Assembly (NCBI GenBank): GCA_964388955.1
Contig: CAYMCO010000014.1
Coordinates: 45,827 to 109,826 of the forward strand
Source of the DNA: CAYMCO01 sp964388955
GTDB taxonomy: Bacteria; Chloroflexota; Anaerolineae; Anaerolineales; E44-bin32
DNA: 64,000 nt
Direction of reading: 5' to 3'
Shown one piece after another: positions 44,091 through 52,527 of this stretch. Position 1 is the first letter of the stretch, and every line of letters begins with the position of its first letter. The position numbers and the translations under genes are program-made. Below the pieces are notes generated by a model. The model did no database searches. It was not told where the DNA came from and saw only the letters and a program-made list of their open reading frames with translations.

Positions 44091-44123
44091 ATGACTGAGA
44101 CCAGGGTCATCGTCTATTCACAA
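44091..44123 (+). pseudogene. Start of a glutaredoxin-like gene cut by the IS element
   Basis: ATG 44091 has a strong AAGGGAGG upstream and opens with TRVIVYSQEG, which resembles the beta-strand before the CxxC site of glutaredoxins. The left end of the IS5-like element begins at 44124, so the gene loses its frame after about 11 codons. No continuing part was recognised beyond the right end of the element. The call rests on a very short match. Confidence 0.25.
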
Positions 44124-45520
44124 GAGGGTGTTGAACAATTATGCCCACAAGGTAACTGGCCCCCTCCCCAGGAGGGCTCCGAGCTTCTTGGGCCTGGAAC
44201 GGCGGAGGAGCCCGCAGGTGCGGCTCCTATGGCGGCCTCAATTCAGTCCCATTTTGCTTATCTTTTGTCTCTTTCTTACCTGTTTCCAAACCCTTCCCAA
44301 CAGGCCGCAAGCTTGGCTCTGCCTTTGAAATTGGCCCCGGTCAACAGCTTCACCAGCCGTTTTAGGTTGAGAGCAATAGCGGTCAGAAACGCCTGAAGTC
44401 CGTAGCGCAGCAGCCCCACATACCGGCACCTGGCGAGGCCGTGGCCCTGCTTCCCTTCGCCGAACTTGCGCTCGATCCGGTAGCGCTCACTCAAACCCTG
44501 CTGATATTCCGGGGTGGCCTGAAGATCCAGCCAGATCCCCTTGTTGGCATCTTTCTTCTGCGTGCGGTAATCATTCAGCCGGATGGCGGAATGCAGCCCT
44601 TTGCTTTGCAGCAGGAAGTGATTGTTGCCATCGTCGTAGGCTCGATCAGCAGCCACAATCCCCACAGGCACCTGCTGGGCCAGGTCTTTTTCCAGCAGGT
44701 CCGGCAGAATCTGACCGTCATGGGTATTGCCCGGGGTGGCAATCACGCCGGTGATGAGTTCGCTTTCCGTGTTCAAGCTGCAATGGGCTTTGCCTGCCCT
44801 GCGGGTTAGGCCAGGGTATCCGAAGAAGTACTCCGTCTGCTTGACCTTCTTACCGCTGGCATCCTGGAACCGCCGAGACCGCTTGACGCCCCCGCGGGCA
44901 TCTCCATCCCGTGGGGGCTTGTCCTCTTTGTCGCGGTCGACTTTCTCCTTCTCTGTGTTCACAGCGGCGACAGTGTGCACGCTGTCCATCACCTGGATGC
45001 TGCCAAAATGGACCTCTTTCTCCTGCGCCACGGCGATGATCTCGGCTAGCAGCCCTTCGACTGCCTCCAGCTTGCCCCGCTTGATCAGCCGGTTCTTAAA
45101 CCTCGTCAGCGTTGAGTGATCCGGAGCAGGCTCATCTACGGCCAATCCCAGAAACCACTTGATCGAGAGGCTGTCGTTGGCCACAACCTCCGCTTGCCGC
45201 TCCGAGAGGTCGTAGAGATAGGCCACCAGCAGCATCTTCAGAATCACGGCTGGGTCGTATGGTGGACGCCCTTGACGAGCCTTCCCCCGGTAAAGGCGTA
45301 CCAGTCTCTTGCTGAAGCGCTGCCACGGGATGATCGCATCCAACTGCCGTAGAAAATGATCTTCGGGTGCGACACGACTGTAGAGAAAGTCGCCGAAGAA
45401 GCTGCCCTTTTCCTGTTCTTTGAACCGTTCTCCACTCATGCCATCAGCCTCCCAAACGCCGCCGCAGATATAAACCCCGTCGCACAAATGGAGATTCGCG
45501 ATGTCTTATTCAACACTCTC
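44124..45520. mobile_element. IS5-like insertion sequence (complete)
   Basis: Imperfect terminal inverted repeats GAGGGTGTTGAACAA (44124-44138) and, on the other strand, GAGAGTGTTGAATAA (45520-45506) match at 13 of 15 positions and flank one intact transposase gene. Length is about 1.4 kb. A target-site duplication could not be fixed by eye. The intact reading frame suggests a recent insertion compared with the other elements in the window. Confidence 0.75.
44276..45439 (-). CDS. IS5/IS1182-superfamily transposase
   Basis: 387 residues from ATG 45439, eight bases after GGGAGG. The N-terminal DUF772-type domain (PYDPAVILKMLLVAYLYDLS) is followed by a DDE domain with the first Asp in QVMDSVHTV, the second in GIVAADRAYDD and the Glu in ERYRIERKFGEGKQ. 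The frame is complete. It would catalyse cut-and-paste or copy-type transposition of the surrounding element. Upstream in-frame codons to 45487 lie near the element end and lack a ribosome binding site. Confidence 0.85.
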   Translation of the reverse strand: MSGERFKEQEKGSFFGDFLYSRVAPEDHFLRQLDAIIPWQRFSKRLVRLYRGKARQGRPPYDPAVILKMLLVAYLYDLSERQAEVVANDSLSIKWFLGLAVDEPAPDHSTLTRFKNRLIKRGKLEAVEGLLAEIIAVAQEKEVHFGSIQVMDSVHTVAAVNTEKEKVDRDKEDKPPRDGDARGGVKRSRRFQDASGKKVKQTEYFFGYPGLTRRAGKAHCSLNTESELITGVIATPGNTHDGQILPDLLEKDLAQQVPVGIVAADRAYDDGNNHFLLQSKGLHSAIRLNDYRTQKKDANKGIWLDLQATPEYQQGLSERYRIERKFGEGKQGHGLARCRYVGLLRYGLQAFLTAIALNLKRLVKLLTGANFKGRAKLAACWEGFGNR

Positions 45521-45617
45521 AAAGTACCCCACTTGACAAGACGCAAGCCAGGAGAGCTTCCCCCAGATGGCCTCGAAGGGGCCTCCTGTCTCATATCGAT
45601 TGAACGAGTACACCGGT

Positions 45618-45646
45618 TTGATAAAAACAGACTGGCGTGATATGCT
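45618..45646 (+). promoter_or_regulatory. Promoter of the MarR-efflux operon
   Basis: TTGATA at 45618-45623 and TATGCT at 45641-45646 with a 17-base spacer. The expected start is near 45653, inside the candidate operator. Confidence 0.6.
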
Positions 45647-45650
45647 ACTG

Positions 45651-45675
45651 CCAATATGGAAATATCCCATTATGG
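45651..45675. promoter_or_regulatory. Candidate MarR operator: paired CCAWTATGG
   Basis: Two near-palindromic elements, CCAATATGG (45651-45659) and CCATTATGG (45667-45675), are spaced by 16 bases centre to centre and cover the expected transcription start just before the MarR gene. Confidence 0.5.
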
Positions 45676-45684
45676 AACGATGTA

Positions 45685-46200
45685 ATGTCTGATTCGGTCC
45701 TCATTTCCCACACAACTCAATTCATGGAAATCGTTCGCCAGTTTGTCCGCCTTCGGCATCGACTCCGGGCCGTGCTGCCCGAGGATGTGGCGCAAGCCAG
45801 GGCGCGCTTTACGAAGTTATCTCCAGAAGAGCAGGCGAGGGGCGTGATCGACTACGATCTCCTCTACCGCGTGGGTGTTCTCCTCTCGATCTGGCAGGAA
45901 CCGATGACGATGGGAGAAGTTGGTCAGGCTCTGGATGTTCCGCTCAGCACGGCCACCCGCATCGTGGACTTGCTGGTCGAGAATGGCTACGTCCAGCGCG
46001 TCCCCGACCCCGATGATCGCCGGGTCGTGCGTGTGACCCTGACGGACACGGGACTGGAGATGTATCGAACGATTGAGGGCTTCATTCGCAAACGGGTCGA
46101 GAGGCTGCTGCAGGTGCTTACACCTGAAGAGCAGGAAACGCTGATCGGCCTGATGCGCAAGTTGGTCGAGGCCTTCGATGAAGAAGGGAAAACAGAGTGA
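45685..46200 (+). CDS. MarR-family transcription regulator
   Basis: 171 residues from ATG 45685. The winged helix-turn-helix is typical of MarR (MTMGEVGQALDVPLSTATRI, then the DPDDRRVVRVTLTDTG wing). The N- and C-terminal helices form the dimer interface. MarR proteins repress efflux genes and release DNA on binding phenolic or drug-like ligands. The stop codon overlaps the GTG start of the efflux gene (GTGA), so both are translated from one transcript. A paired repeat lies over the promoter, consistent with autorepression. Confidence 0.88.
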   Translation: MSDSVLISHTTQFMEIVRQFVRLRHRLRAVLPEDVAQARARFTKLSPEEQARGVIDYDLLYRVGVLLSIWQEPMTMGEVGQALDVPLSTATRIVDLLVENGYVQRVPDPDDRRVVRVTLTDTGLEMYRTIEGFIRKRVERLLQVLTPEEQETLIGLMRKLVEAFDEEGKTE

Positions 46201-47873
46201 ACTCAGAAGATAGTTCAATCGAGACAATGAGCATTCCTCGAGAGCAGGACCTGTCCGCCGCCGGTGAGGGAAAAGAAGTTCAGACCACCAACCGCATCAC
46301 CGGTAGCCGACGGTGGTGGGCTTTGGGCGCGGTGCTACTCACCATGTTTTTCGCCTCCCTCGACCAGACGGTCATCTCCACCGCCATGCCGGTGATCATC
46401 GGAGACCTGAAGGGATTGGAACTGTATGCCTGGGTCTTTAGCGCCTATATGATGGCCTCGGCGGTGACGGTCCCCATCTACGGCAAGCTGTCGGACGTGT
46501 ACGGCCGCAAGCCTTTCTACGTGTTCGGCCTGGGGATCTTCATCATCGGTTCCGCCATTTCAGGGATGGCCCACAGCATGGACCAACTGATCGCGGCGCG
46601 GGCTCTCCAGGGCCTGGGAGCCGGCGCGATGCTGACGATGCCCCGGATAACAGTGGGCGACATCTTCAACCCCCAGGAACGCGGTCGTTGGATGGGGGTT
46701 CTTTCCGTGATGTTTGGGGCCGCCAGCATTCTCGGCCCCACCCTGGGTGGATGGATCACCGACAACTGGGGCTGGCGGTGGGTCTTTTACATCAACTTGC
46801 CGGTGGCGATCCTGGCCCTAGGGGTGGTGGCCTACACTCTGCCTTCGGTCAAAACGGAAGAGCGGGTAAGGCTGGATTGGATGGGAAGCGCCCTGCTTGT
46901 GGCCGGACTCATCCCGATGCTGCTGGCCCTGACCTGGGGAGGAAGCCAGTATGCGTGGGGATCGCTGGAGATTGTAGGCTTATTCGTCATCTCAGCTATC
47001 CTCCTGGCCCTGTTTGTCCTGGTTGAGCGCAAAGCCGAGGAGCCAGTCCTCTCGCCGACGCTTTTCCACAACCGAGTCTTCGCCTCCACGACCCTGGTGG
47101 CGCTGCTGGCCTCCATGGGCATGTTCGGCAGCATCATGTTCCTGCCGCTCTTCGTCCAGGGCGTCCTGGGGCAGAGCGCCCAGCAGTCGGGCCAGATCAT
47201 CACGCCGATGATGTTGAGCTTCATGGTGGGCGGCGTTGTCGGCGGGCAGATCATGACACGCACCGGCCGGTACAAACACCCGACGTTAGCGGCCCTGGCG
47301 TTCATGGTGGGCGGCATGTATCTATTTAGCCGCATGGGTGTCGGGACATCGTCTGGTGCCGTCATACGGAACATGATCGTTCTGGGACTGGGCATTGGCT
47401 CACTGATGCCCATTTTGAACGTGGCTGTGCAGAACGCCTTTCCGTACAAATTGATGGGCGTCGTCAGCGCCACGCAGCAGTTTGTTCGCTCGCTAGGAGG
47501 CGTGATCGTAGCACCCATTTTGGGCACGGTGATGGTCAACGTCTTCACCACCCAGTTGGCGCAACGCATGCCGGCCCAACTGCAGGCCGCGCTCCAACGG
47601 CTGCCGCCGGGTCAGCGCCAAGCGCTCGCCAACCCCCAGGGCCTGATCAATGCGCAGACCCAGGCGGCCATCCAGTCTCGCTTCGCCGCCTTCGGAGATC
47701 AAGGTGCAGCCCTGTACCACCAGTTCATCGACGCCGTGCGCCAATCTCTGGCCACCGGCATCGGCGAGCTCTTTCTGGTGAGCCTCATCATCGCCGCGTT
47801 GGCCTTCGTGGTGGCCCTCTTCCTCCCGGATATGAAACTCCAGCAGGATGAGTTCTTCGAGGATGAACCGTGA
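46197..47873 (+). CDS. DHA2-family MFS drug efflux transporter (EmrB/QacA type)
   Basis: 558 residues from GTG 46197, overlapping the MarR stop by four bases; ATG 46227 is an alternative. About 14 hydrophobic segments. Signature motifs of the DHA2 family are present: LDQTVISTAMPVI in TM1, GKLSDVYGRKP (motif A), RALQGLGAGA (motif B) and GPTLGGWI (motif C, antiporter). A long Gln/Ala-rich loop lies before the last helix (residues about 455-530). It would export toxic compounds from the cytoplasmic membrane using the proton gradient. Confidence 0.9.
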   Translation: MNSEDSSIETMSIPREQDLSAAGEGKEVQTTNRITGSRRWWALGAVLLTMFFASLDQTVISTAMPVIIGDLKGLELYAWVFSAYMMASAVTVPIYGKLSDVYGRKPFYVFGLGIFIIGSAISGMAHSMDQLIAARALQGLGAGAMLTMPRITVGDIFNPQERGRWMGVLSVMFGAASILGPTLGGWITDNWGWRWVFYINLPVAILALGVVAYTLPSVKTEERVRLDWMGSALLVAGLIPMLLALTWGGSQYAWGSLEIVGLFVISAILLALFVLVERKAEEPVLSPTLFHNRVFASTTLVALLASMGMFGSIMFLPLFVQGVLGQSAQQSGQIITPMMLSFMVGGVVGGQIMTRTGRYKHPTLAALAFMVGGMYLFSRMGVGTSSGAVIRNMIVLGLGIGSLMPILNVAVQNAFPYKLMGVVSATQQFVRSLGGVIVAPILGTVMVNVFTTQLAQRMPAQLQAALQRLPPGQRQALANPQGLINAQTQAAIQSRFAAFGDQGAALYHQFIDAVRQSLATGIGELFLVSLIIAALAFVVALFLPDMKLQQDEFFEDEP

Positions 47874-48066
47874 TGTTTCTGATGAACCGTCATTGTGGGT
47901 AGTTCCAGGATTTGGATTATCCCAAACGCTCTTGCCGATTGTGTAGTCATTTGTGTGTAAATAGGGCGCTCATGGAAAGCAAGACACCTGACTGCTCCTG
48001 CGCGCCTTTCCCGGTGTCCTTCGGGATATGTGACAGGTCACGAAATTCGACCAAAAGGAGGCCCTG

Positions 48067-48288
48067 ATGTCTCAATCTCATGCCAGTCTGTGGAAACAGC
48101 TGCGACACGCCGGCCGCGAGCGTTCACGGGCTCGGAGATTGCCACTCATGCTGAGGCAATTCGGCCCTGCAGGCTGCCAACCCGCTTCCGGCCCTGACCT
48201 GCCGTGCCATGACCTGCCGTGCCTCTTGACAATCGATCGAAATCTACATAGACTATATAAGGAACCATCGATATATGCAAATGCATAG
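48067..48288 (+). CDS. Small open frame of unknown function
   Basis: 73 codons from ATG 48067 with an excellent AAAAGGAGG upstream. The first half is basic (KQLRHAGRERSRARRLPLML). The second half overlaps a 14-base direct repeat and the promoter of the next operon, so it is unlikely to be real coding sequence. Possibly a truncated gene with a surviving translation start. No family is recognised. Confidence 0.25.
   Translation: MSQSHASLWKQLRHAGRERSRARRLPLMLRQFGPAGCQPASGPDLPCHDLPCLLTIDRNLHRLYKEPSIYANA
48195..48223. repeat. 14-base tandem direct repeat
   Basis: TGACCTGCCGTGCC occurs at 48195-48208 and 48210-48223, one base apart, directly upstream of the -35 box at 48226. It could be an activator site. 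Confidence 0.6.
48226..48254 (+). promoter_or_regulatory. Promoter of the ArsR/PspA module
   Basis: TTGACA at 48226-48231 and TAGACT at 48249-48254 with a 17-base spacer, upstream of the three-half-site operator. Confidence 0.6.
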
Positions 48289-48299
48289 ATGTATATGCA
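48274..48299. promoter_or_regulatory. Three-half-site operator: TATGCA-N2-TGCATA-N6-TATGCA
   Basis: TATGCA (48274-48279), TGCATA (48282-48287) and TATGCA (48294-48299) create two overlapping perfect inverted repeats just downstream of the promoter and before the ribosome binding site at 48302. The ArsR protein encoded at 48639 is the likely binder. Confidence 0.6.
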
Positions 48300-48317
48300 C
48301 CAAGGAGATTGAACCAG

Positions 48318-48566
48318 ATGGAGGCAGAAAAAATCCTTGAGGGTCTGAGCCAGGAAGAGCGGCTTGAGCTGCTGGAGCGGCTCATTCAAGGGGCCGCCCA
48401 AGCGCAAGAGGAAAGCCTGACCACCGAGGAGCGACTGGACCGGCTGGAGGAGGCTCTTTGGGGCGGGCGCTCGGGCTTCGGGCCTTGGCCGGCGCACCGC
48501 GGACTTCGCTCTTTCCCCGGGTCCAGATGGGCCAGGTGGAACGGCTGCCGATGCGCTTGTCGGTAG
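48318..48566 (+). CDS. Small acidic helical protein
   Basis: 82 residues from ATG 48318, ten bases after AAGGAG (TTG 48309 is too close). The N-terminal half is strongly helical and Glu/Leu-rich (ILEGLSQEERLELLERLIQG), echoing the N-terminus of the following ArsR protein (MTQDERIEFVERLFSE). The C-terminal half is Gly/Trp/Arg-rich and may be out of frame relative to an ancestral gene. No family assigned. It is the first gene after the three-half-site operator. Confidence 0.45.
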   Translation: MEAEKILEGLSQEERLELLERLIQGAAQAQEESLTTEERLDRLEEALWGGRSGFGPWPAHRGLRSFPGSRWARWNGCRCACR

Positions 48567-48638
48567 TCGCAGGAGCGCCTTCCGCCCGGCTGAGAGGGGG
48601 AGTTTCCACTCTTTCTCCCAAACCTGCGAAGGACGCAC

Positions 48639-49235
48639 ATGGACGAACTTGCCATCCGTCTTCTTGATCGGTTGATCGAGAAGACCATCGAGGGCATGAC
48701 CCAGGACGAACGGATCGAATTCGTCGAGCGGCTCTTCTCGGAAATGCCCCTGCCGGGCCAGGAACGTTTCCTGCGGCATATGCTGCAGGCGCTGCATGAG
48801 GGCGCGGGACGAAAGGCCTTCCACCCGCCCGGGTCTTGGACTTGGGCCGGCCTGCCCTTCATGCGCCACGCGATGGAGGCATATACCCCCCAGGACATAG
48901 GGCCTTGGAGGACGTGCTGCCGCATGATGGTCGAGATCGACCGCGCCTCGCACCTGGATGCCCTGGACGCGAACCAGCCGGCGCGGGTCTTCGGCGCCCT
49001 CTCCGACGAGACACGCATCCAGATCGTCAAGCTCCTCTCCGAAGGCGAGAAGCATGTGGGCGAACTCGCCCGGCGATTGGAGAGCCCTCAATCCACGGTC
49101 TCTCATCACCTGCGGGTGCTGAAGGAGGCGGGGCTTGCGCGCGCAGAAAGGCGAGGACGAAGCGTTTACTATTCCATCGCCCCCTCTCTTGAAAAGACAG
49201 GCCTTGGTGAGCAGGATGATGAGAGACCAACATGA
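48639..49235 (+). CDS. ArsR-family regulator with a helical N-terminal extension
   Basis: 198 residues from ATG 48639 after GAAGGA. Residues about 105-185 form the winged helix (RVFGALSDETRIQIVKLLSE, SPQSTVSHHLRVLKEAG). The N-terminal 100 residues are a helical extension not usual in ArsR proteins. The ELCVCDL metal site is absent (HVGELARRL instead). The only close cysteine pair is CC near residue 89, so it may sense something other than arsenic-type metals. The TATGCA operator upstream is a likely target. Confidence 0.8.
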   Translation: MDELAIRLLDRLIEKTIEGMTQDERIEFVERLFSEMPLPGQERFLRHMLQALHEGAGRKAFHPPGSWTWAGLPFMRHAMEAYTPQDIGPWRTCCRMMVEIDRASHLDALDANQPARVFGALSDETRIQIVKLLSEGEKHVGELARRLESPQSTVSHHLRVLKEAGLARAERRGRSVYYSIAPSLEKTGLGEQDDERPT

Positions 49236-49360
49236 GCAGCCAAATGAGCAGCCCGGCTCTCCTGCAGCGCGGGATGAGCTTCTGGCCCCATAACCAGGCC
49301 CCGCCCCAACACCCAGCCCCTCAAGCATTGTCCTGGGCCTGGATTTTCGCTTCACGCTAA
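49232..49360 (+). CDS. Short overlapping frame, 42 residues
   Basis: ATG 49232 overlaps the ArsR stop (ATGA), which favours coupled translation. The product is Ser/Met- and Pro/Gln-rich with a Trp-rich end (LSWAWIFASR). No family resemblance. It may be a real small protein or chance. Confidence 0.25.
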   Translation: MSSQMSSPALLQRGMSFWPHNQAPPQHPAPQALSWAWIFASR

Positions 49361-49459
49361 ATCCATCTCTGCTTCACACACCCTTCACATTTCGTTGCGA
49401 GAATAGCCACGATTTGCGCTGCTGAGGCTGGTTGGATACGCGTTTTCGGAGTCTAAGAC

Positions 49460-50293
49460 ATGAAAGAGAGCCTCAAGTGGGCTTTCGTCGTTCTCCTGGG
49501 GGTCCTGGTCGGGGCGGGATTGGCCATCGTGCTTGTCTCTGGCGTTCGGGGGGAATCAGCCGATACTCTCGCTGGGGAATTCCTGGCACACGCGACGGCC
49601 GATCCGTACGGCATCCCCCCGGATGTTCGCAGCGGCGCAGCATATGGGCTGACCGGCGAACAAACTCCTGTGCCTTCCCTATGGCCGCGCGGAGATGGCT
49701 TCGGGCCGGGCATGATGGCCGGATATGGCGGCTGGGGGATGGCGGGGACGGGCATGCACGGGTTTGGCCGCGGTCCCTGGGCATCGTCATACGGCGGCGA
49801 ACGCCTCAGCGCCGATCAGGCCCTTGAGGCGGCTAGGCAGTACCTCATCGCGCTTGGAGACCCCAACCTCGAATTGGCCGAACTCATGGAGTTCTCCAAC
49901 CGCTTCTATATCGATGTGGCGGAAATCAGCACGGGTATCCATGCCTTCGAGTTGCTGATGGACCCCTGCACCGGAGCGGTCTATCCCGAGCCTGGAGCCA
50001 ACATGATGTGGAACACGAAGTATGGGCACATGGGGGGCTGGTGGGTCCGGCCCACTGAGGTGATGCAGGTGACTCCCGATCAGGCCCGTGAGATCGCCCA
50101 GCGGTGGTCGAATTTCTACATGTCCGGTGCGGCTGCGGACGACGCGGCGGATGTCTTCCATGGCTACTATACGATGCGTGTGCTGCGGGATGGGCAGGTC
50201 AAGGGCATGCTCAGCGTCAACGGTTACACCGGCCAGGTCTGGTATCACCGCTGGCACGGCGATTTCATTCAAATGCAGGAACTGGAGGGTTGA
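49460..50293 (+). CDS. Membrane-anchored PepSY-like protein
   Basis: 277 residues. An N-terminal transmembrane or uncleaved signal helix (WAFVVLLGVLVGAGLAIVLV) is followed by a Gly/Met-rich linker (residues about 80-107) and two PepSY-like repeats (about 113-185, starting LSADQALEAARQYLIALGD, and about 198-270, starting VTPDQAREIAQRWSNFY). The protein should face the outside of the cell. PepSY domains often act as inhibitory or accessory modules. It starts after CGGAG and is followed two bases later by the next gene, so the two are probably co-translated. Confidence 0.7.
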   Translation: MKESLKWAFVVLLGVLVGAGLAIVLVSGVRGESADTLAGEFLAHATADPYGIPPDVRSGAAYGLTGEQTPVPSLWPRGDGFGPGMMAGYGGWGMAGTGMHGFGRGPWASSYGGERLSADQALEAARQYLIALGDPNLELAELMEFSNRFYIDVAEISTGIHAFELLMDPCTGAVYPEPGANMMWNTKYGHMGGWWVRPTEVMQVTPDQAREIAQRWSNFYMSGAAADDAADVFHGYYTMRVLRDGQVKGMLSVNGYTGQVWYHRWHGDFIQMQELEG

Positions 50294-50294
50294 C

Positions 50295-50657
50295 ATGAAA
50301 AGCACCAATTGGACGATGGTCGCGGTATTTGGGGTTGTCGTTCTAGTCGTCTTTGTCGTGGGAGTGAACTTGCTCGGGCGAGGCCAGGCATACAGTGGCT
50401 GGGGGATGATGGGCCCCGGCATGATGGGAAGCTGGGGGGTTGCACCCTTCGGATGGTTGGGGGCGCTCTTCATGTGGCTGATCCCGATCAGCCTGATCGC
50501 CCTGCTGGTGGTGGGCGTGGTCTGGCTGATGCGAGCGATCGGCACTGGGGAGGGCGGGCCTCAACGCCCAGCGCGCACCTGCCCGAGCTACGGACGCGAG
50601 GTCCAATCCGACTGGGTCAATTGCCCTTATTGCGGGGCAGGCCTTGCTGAAGCATAG
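50295..50657 (+). CDS. Small membrane protein with a zinc-ribbon-like C-terminus
   Basis: 120 residues from ATG 50295, with GGAGGGT across the previous stop. Two membrane helices (about 8-27 and 55-80) flank a Gly/Met-rich loop. The C-terminus is a zinc-ribbon-like knuckle, CPSYG-x9-CPYCG, in which the second ligand position is Tyr99 instead of Cys, leaving Cys96, Cys110 and Cys113. Metal binding may therefore be weakened or completed by another residue or partner. Function unknown. Confidence 0.65.
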   Translation: MKSTNWTMVAVFGVVVLVVFVVGVNLLGRGQAYSGWGMMGPGMMGSWGVAPFGWLGALFMWLIPISLIALLVVGVVWLMRAIGTGEGGPQRPARTCPSYGREVQSDWVNCPYCGAGLAEA

Positions 50658-50806
50658 CGCGTTTGGGCATTTATGTCTTCATTGCTTTAGAAGGCTGCTC
50701 CACGGATAGACCATCGCAGCCCCATGCCTCTTCAACAATTCGACGATAGAGTTGGCTCGATGGAGAAGCATCCACGGGAAGTCAGGAAGGATTGGAGGAA
50801 GCGCTG

Positions 50807-51058
50807 ATGTGTGGTCCAGGGAATCACGGAATGTATGAACGTGGTCATCGAGGAAACATGGAGGCGCCAATAGAGACCGCCCAGTCTCGGGAGGCGACCA
50901 AGCCGTGCCCGCAGTGTGGGGCGCCGGTGCAGGAGGATTTCGTGTTCTGCCCGCGCTGCGGCGCTGAGCTGTTAACCGCCTGCCCGGAGTGCCACCGGGC
51001 GGTCGAAACCGGTTGGACGCACTGCGCCTACTGCGGGGCGGAACTGGTAAGAGCCTAG
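50807..51058 (+). CDS. Double zinc-ribbon protein
   Basis: 83 residues from ATG 50807, eight bases after GGAGG. Two consecutive zinc ribbons are complete: Cys34/37 with Cys48/51 and Cys59/62 with Cys73/76 (CPQCG, CPRCG, CPECH, CAYCG), the DZR type. No membrane segment. Such proteins usually mediate protein interaction. The gene sits 53 bases before the PspA gene. Confidence 0.7.
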   Translation: MCGPGNHGMYERGHRGNMEAPIETAQSREATKPCPQCGAPVQEDFVFCPRCGAELLTACPECHRAVETGWTHCAYCGAELVRA

Positions 51059-51111
51059 CCGTTCAGTTTCCATAGAACACGTCGTTTCTTTGACGGAAAG
51101 GAGACAAGCCG

Positions 51112-51822
51112 ATGAGTTTCTTCGCACGCTTGAAAGCACTGTTCGGGGCCAAAGCCCACCAGGCTATTGAAGGCATGGATGACCCTCGCGCCAGCCTCGA
51201 CTACAGCCTGACCCGCCTGCAGGCCAGCCTGCGCCAAATCAGCGACAGCCTGGTCGAAGTCTCCACCTCGCGGCGGAGCCTGGAGGCCCAGCGGGCGCAG
51301 GCGCAAAAGGCCATCGACAAGGCCGAAGAACAGGCCCGCCAGGCAGTCCGTGTCGATCGCGAAGATCTGGCCACCCGGGCGCTGGAACGAAGAGCCGTCG
51401 CACAGGAACGTTTGAACGGTCTGAACGACAGCGTCGTTTCCCTGGAGGCGCAAGTCGAAAGCTTGAAGACCAGCCAGTCCAACCTGCGCCAGAAGATCGA
51501 GATCTTTCAGGCTCGCAAGGAGGAGTTGAAAGCGCTCTACGACTCCTCCCGGGCGCAGCTTCAGGTCAAGGAAGCGGGCAGTGGAATCTCCAGGGATTTG
51601 GCGGACGCCGGGCACGCCATCGAGCGCGCTGAGGCTCGCATATTCGCCATGCAGTCCCGTGTGGAGGCGATTGACGACCTGATTGCAACCGGAGCGCTTG
51701 AGGACGCTCTGGCGCCGGAAGGCGATGACATCGACCGGGAACTGGCCAGCCTGTCGCGCGCGGCAGCCGTGGAGAGCGAGCTGGAGCGGCTCAAGTCCGA
51801 GGTTGCCGAGAAGAGGGGTTAG
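51112..51822 (+). CDS. PspA/IM30-family membrane-stress protein
   Basis: 236 residues from ATG 51112 after AAAGGAG. The N-terminal helix (SFFARLKALFGAKAHQAIEG) and the long coiled coil (residues about 25-190, rich in Ala/Gln/Glu/Arg heptads) are typical of the ESCRT-III-like PspA/Vipp1 family, which binds and protects the cytoplasmic membrane. No phage-shock regulators (PspB, PspC, PspF) are adjacent. Instead it is flanked by zinc-ribbon proteins, an architecture known in several non-enteric phyla in general terms. Confidence 0.85.
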   Translation: MSFFARLKALFGAKAHQAIEGMDDPRASLDYSLTRLQASLRQISDSLVEVSTSRRSLEAQRAQAQKAIDKAEEQARQAVRVDREDLATRALERRAVAQERLNGLNDSVVSLEAQVESLKTSQSNLRQKIEIFQARKEELKALYDSSRAQLQVKEAGSGISRDLADAGHAIERAEARIFAMQSRVEAIDDLIATGALEDALAPEGDDIDRELASLSRAAAVESELERLKSEVAEKRG

Positions 51823-51824
51823 CC

Positions 51825-52499
51825 ATGGGCTGCGGGTCGGCGTTGGGGGACCTGTTCATACTGGCCGATGCCCTGGTCCAGACCCGCGCACCTATTCCCC
51901 CTTCGGCCTCCCGTATTGCGGGGCCGGAGGCGCAAGAGCTGGACACTGGAGATCTCCGCTCCCAGTTGTACAAGATGCATGGGGAGGGGCAGATCAGCGA
52001 GGAAGTGTTCCGCGCGCTCCGGGACTTGGCAGATCAAGGGAAATTACGCTCAGCCGACTTGGCTGTACACAGGGCAAGAGCGCGTAGACACCCGCCCCAA
52101 CGCAAGGATCGGGAAGTGAAGAATGCGCTGCGAGGCATTCGCTCGCGGCAAAGAGAGCTTTCAGGGGCGCGATCGCGATCTGAGAAGGTCCTTGCCGGTC
52201 TGGAGGCCAGCATTGCTCAAATGGAAGAAAGGAAGGCCGATAAAGAAGAGACTGCCCGCCTGGCGGTGAACGAAGGCGACGAGGCCTCCGCCCGGCTGCG
52301 ACTGACCGAGAGAGAGGAAATCTCAGCCAGCCTGGCGCGTCTCACACGACAGGCTCAATCTCTAAGGGATGACCTGCTCCGGCTTGATGATCTTTCCAGC
52401 CAGCTTGAAGCCAAGGAGGTTGAAATGGAGGCTGTCTTGGCGCGGGGCGAGATGGCCGATCTTGCCTCCACGATGGGCGATCGCGAGGCGGGGACATGA
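51825..52499 (+). CDS. PspA-like coiled-coil partner protein
   Basis: 224 residues, starting at ATG 51825, two bases after the pspA-like stop. The first 85 residues include a short region LYKMHGEGQISEEVFRALRD resembling small SHOCT-type motifs. The rest (about 95-215) is a continuous coiled coil that resembles the second half of PspA (ARLRLTEREEISASLARLTR). It probably forms mixed assemblies with the upstream protein. The function is inferred from gene pairing and shape only. Confidence 0.6.
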   Translation: MGCGSALGDLFILADALVQTRAPIPPSASRIAGPEAQELDTGDLRSQLYKMHGEGQISEEVFRALRDLADQGKLRSADLAVHRARARRHPPQRKDREVKNALRGIRSRQRELSGARSRSEKVLAGLEASIAQMEERKADKEETARLAVNEGDEASARLRLTEREEISASLARLTRQAQSLRDDLLRLDDLSSQLEAKEVEMEAVLARGEMADLASTMGDREAGT

Positions 52500-52527
52500 T
52501 GCCCATGATGGGAGGGGGCTGGCGTTG

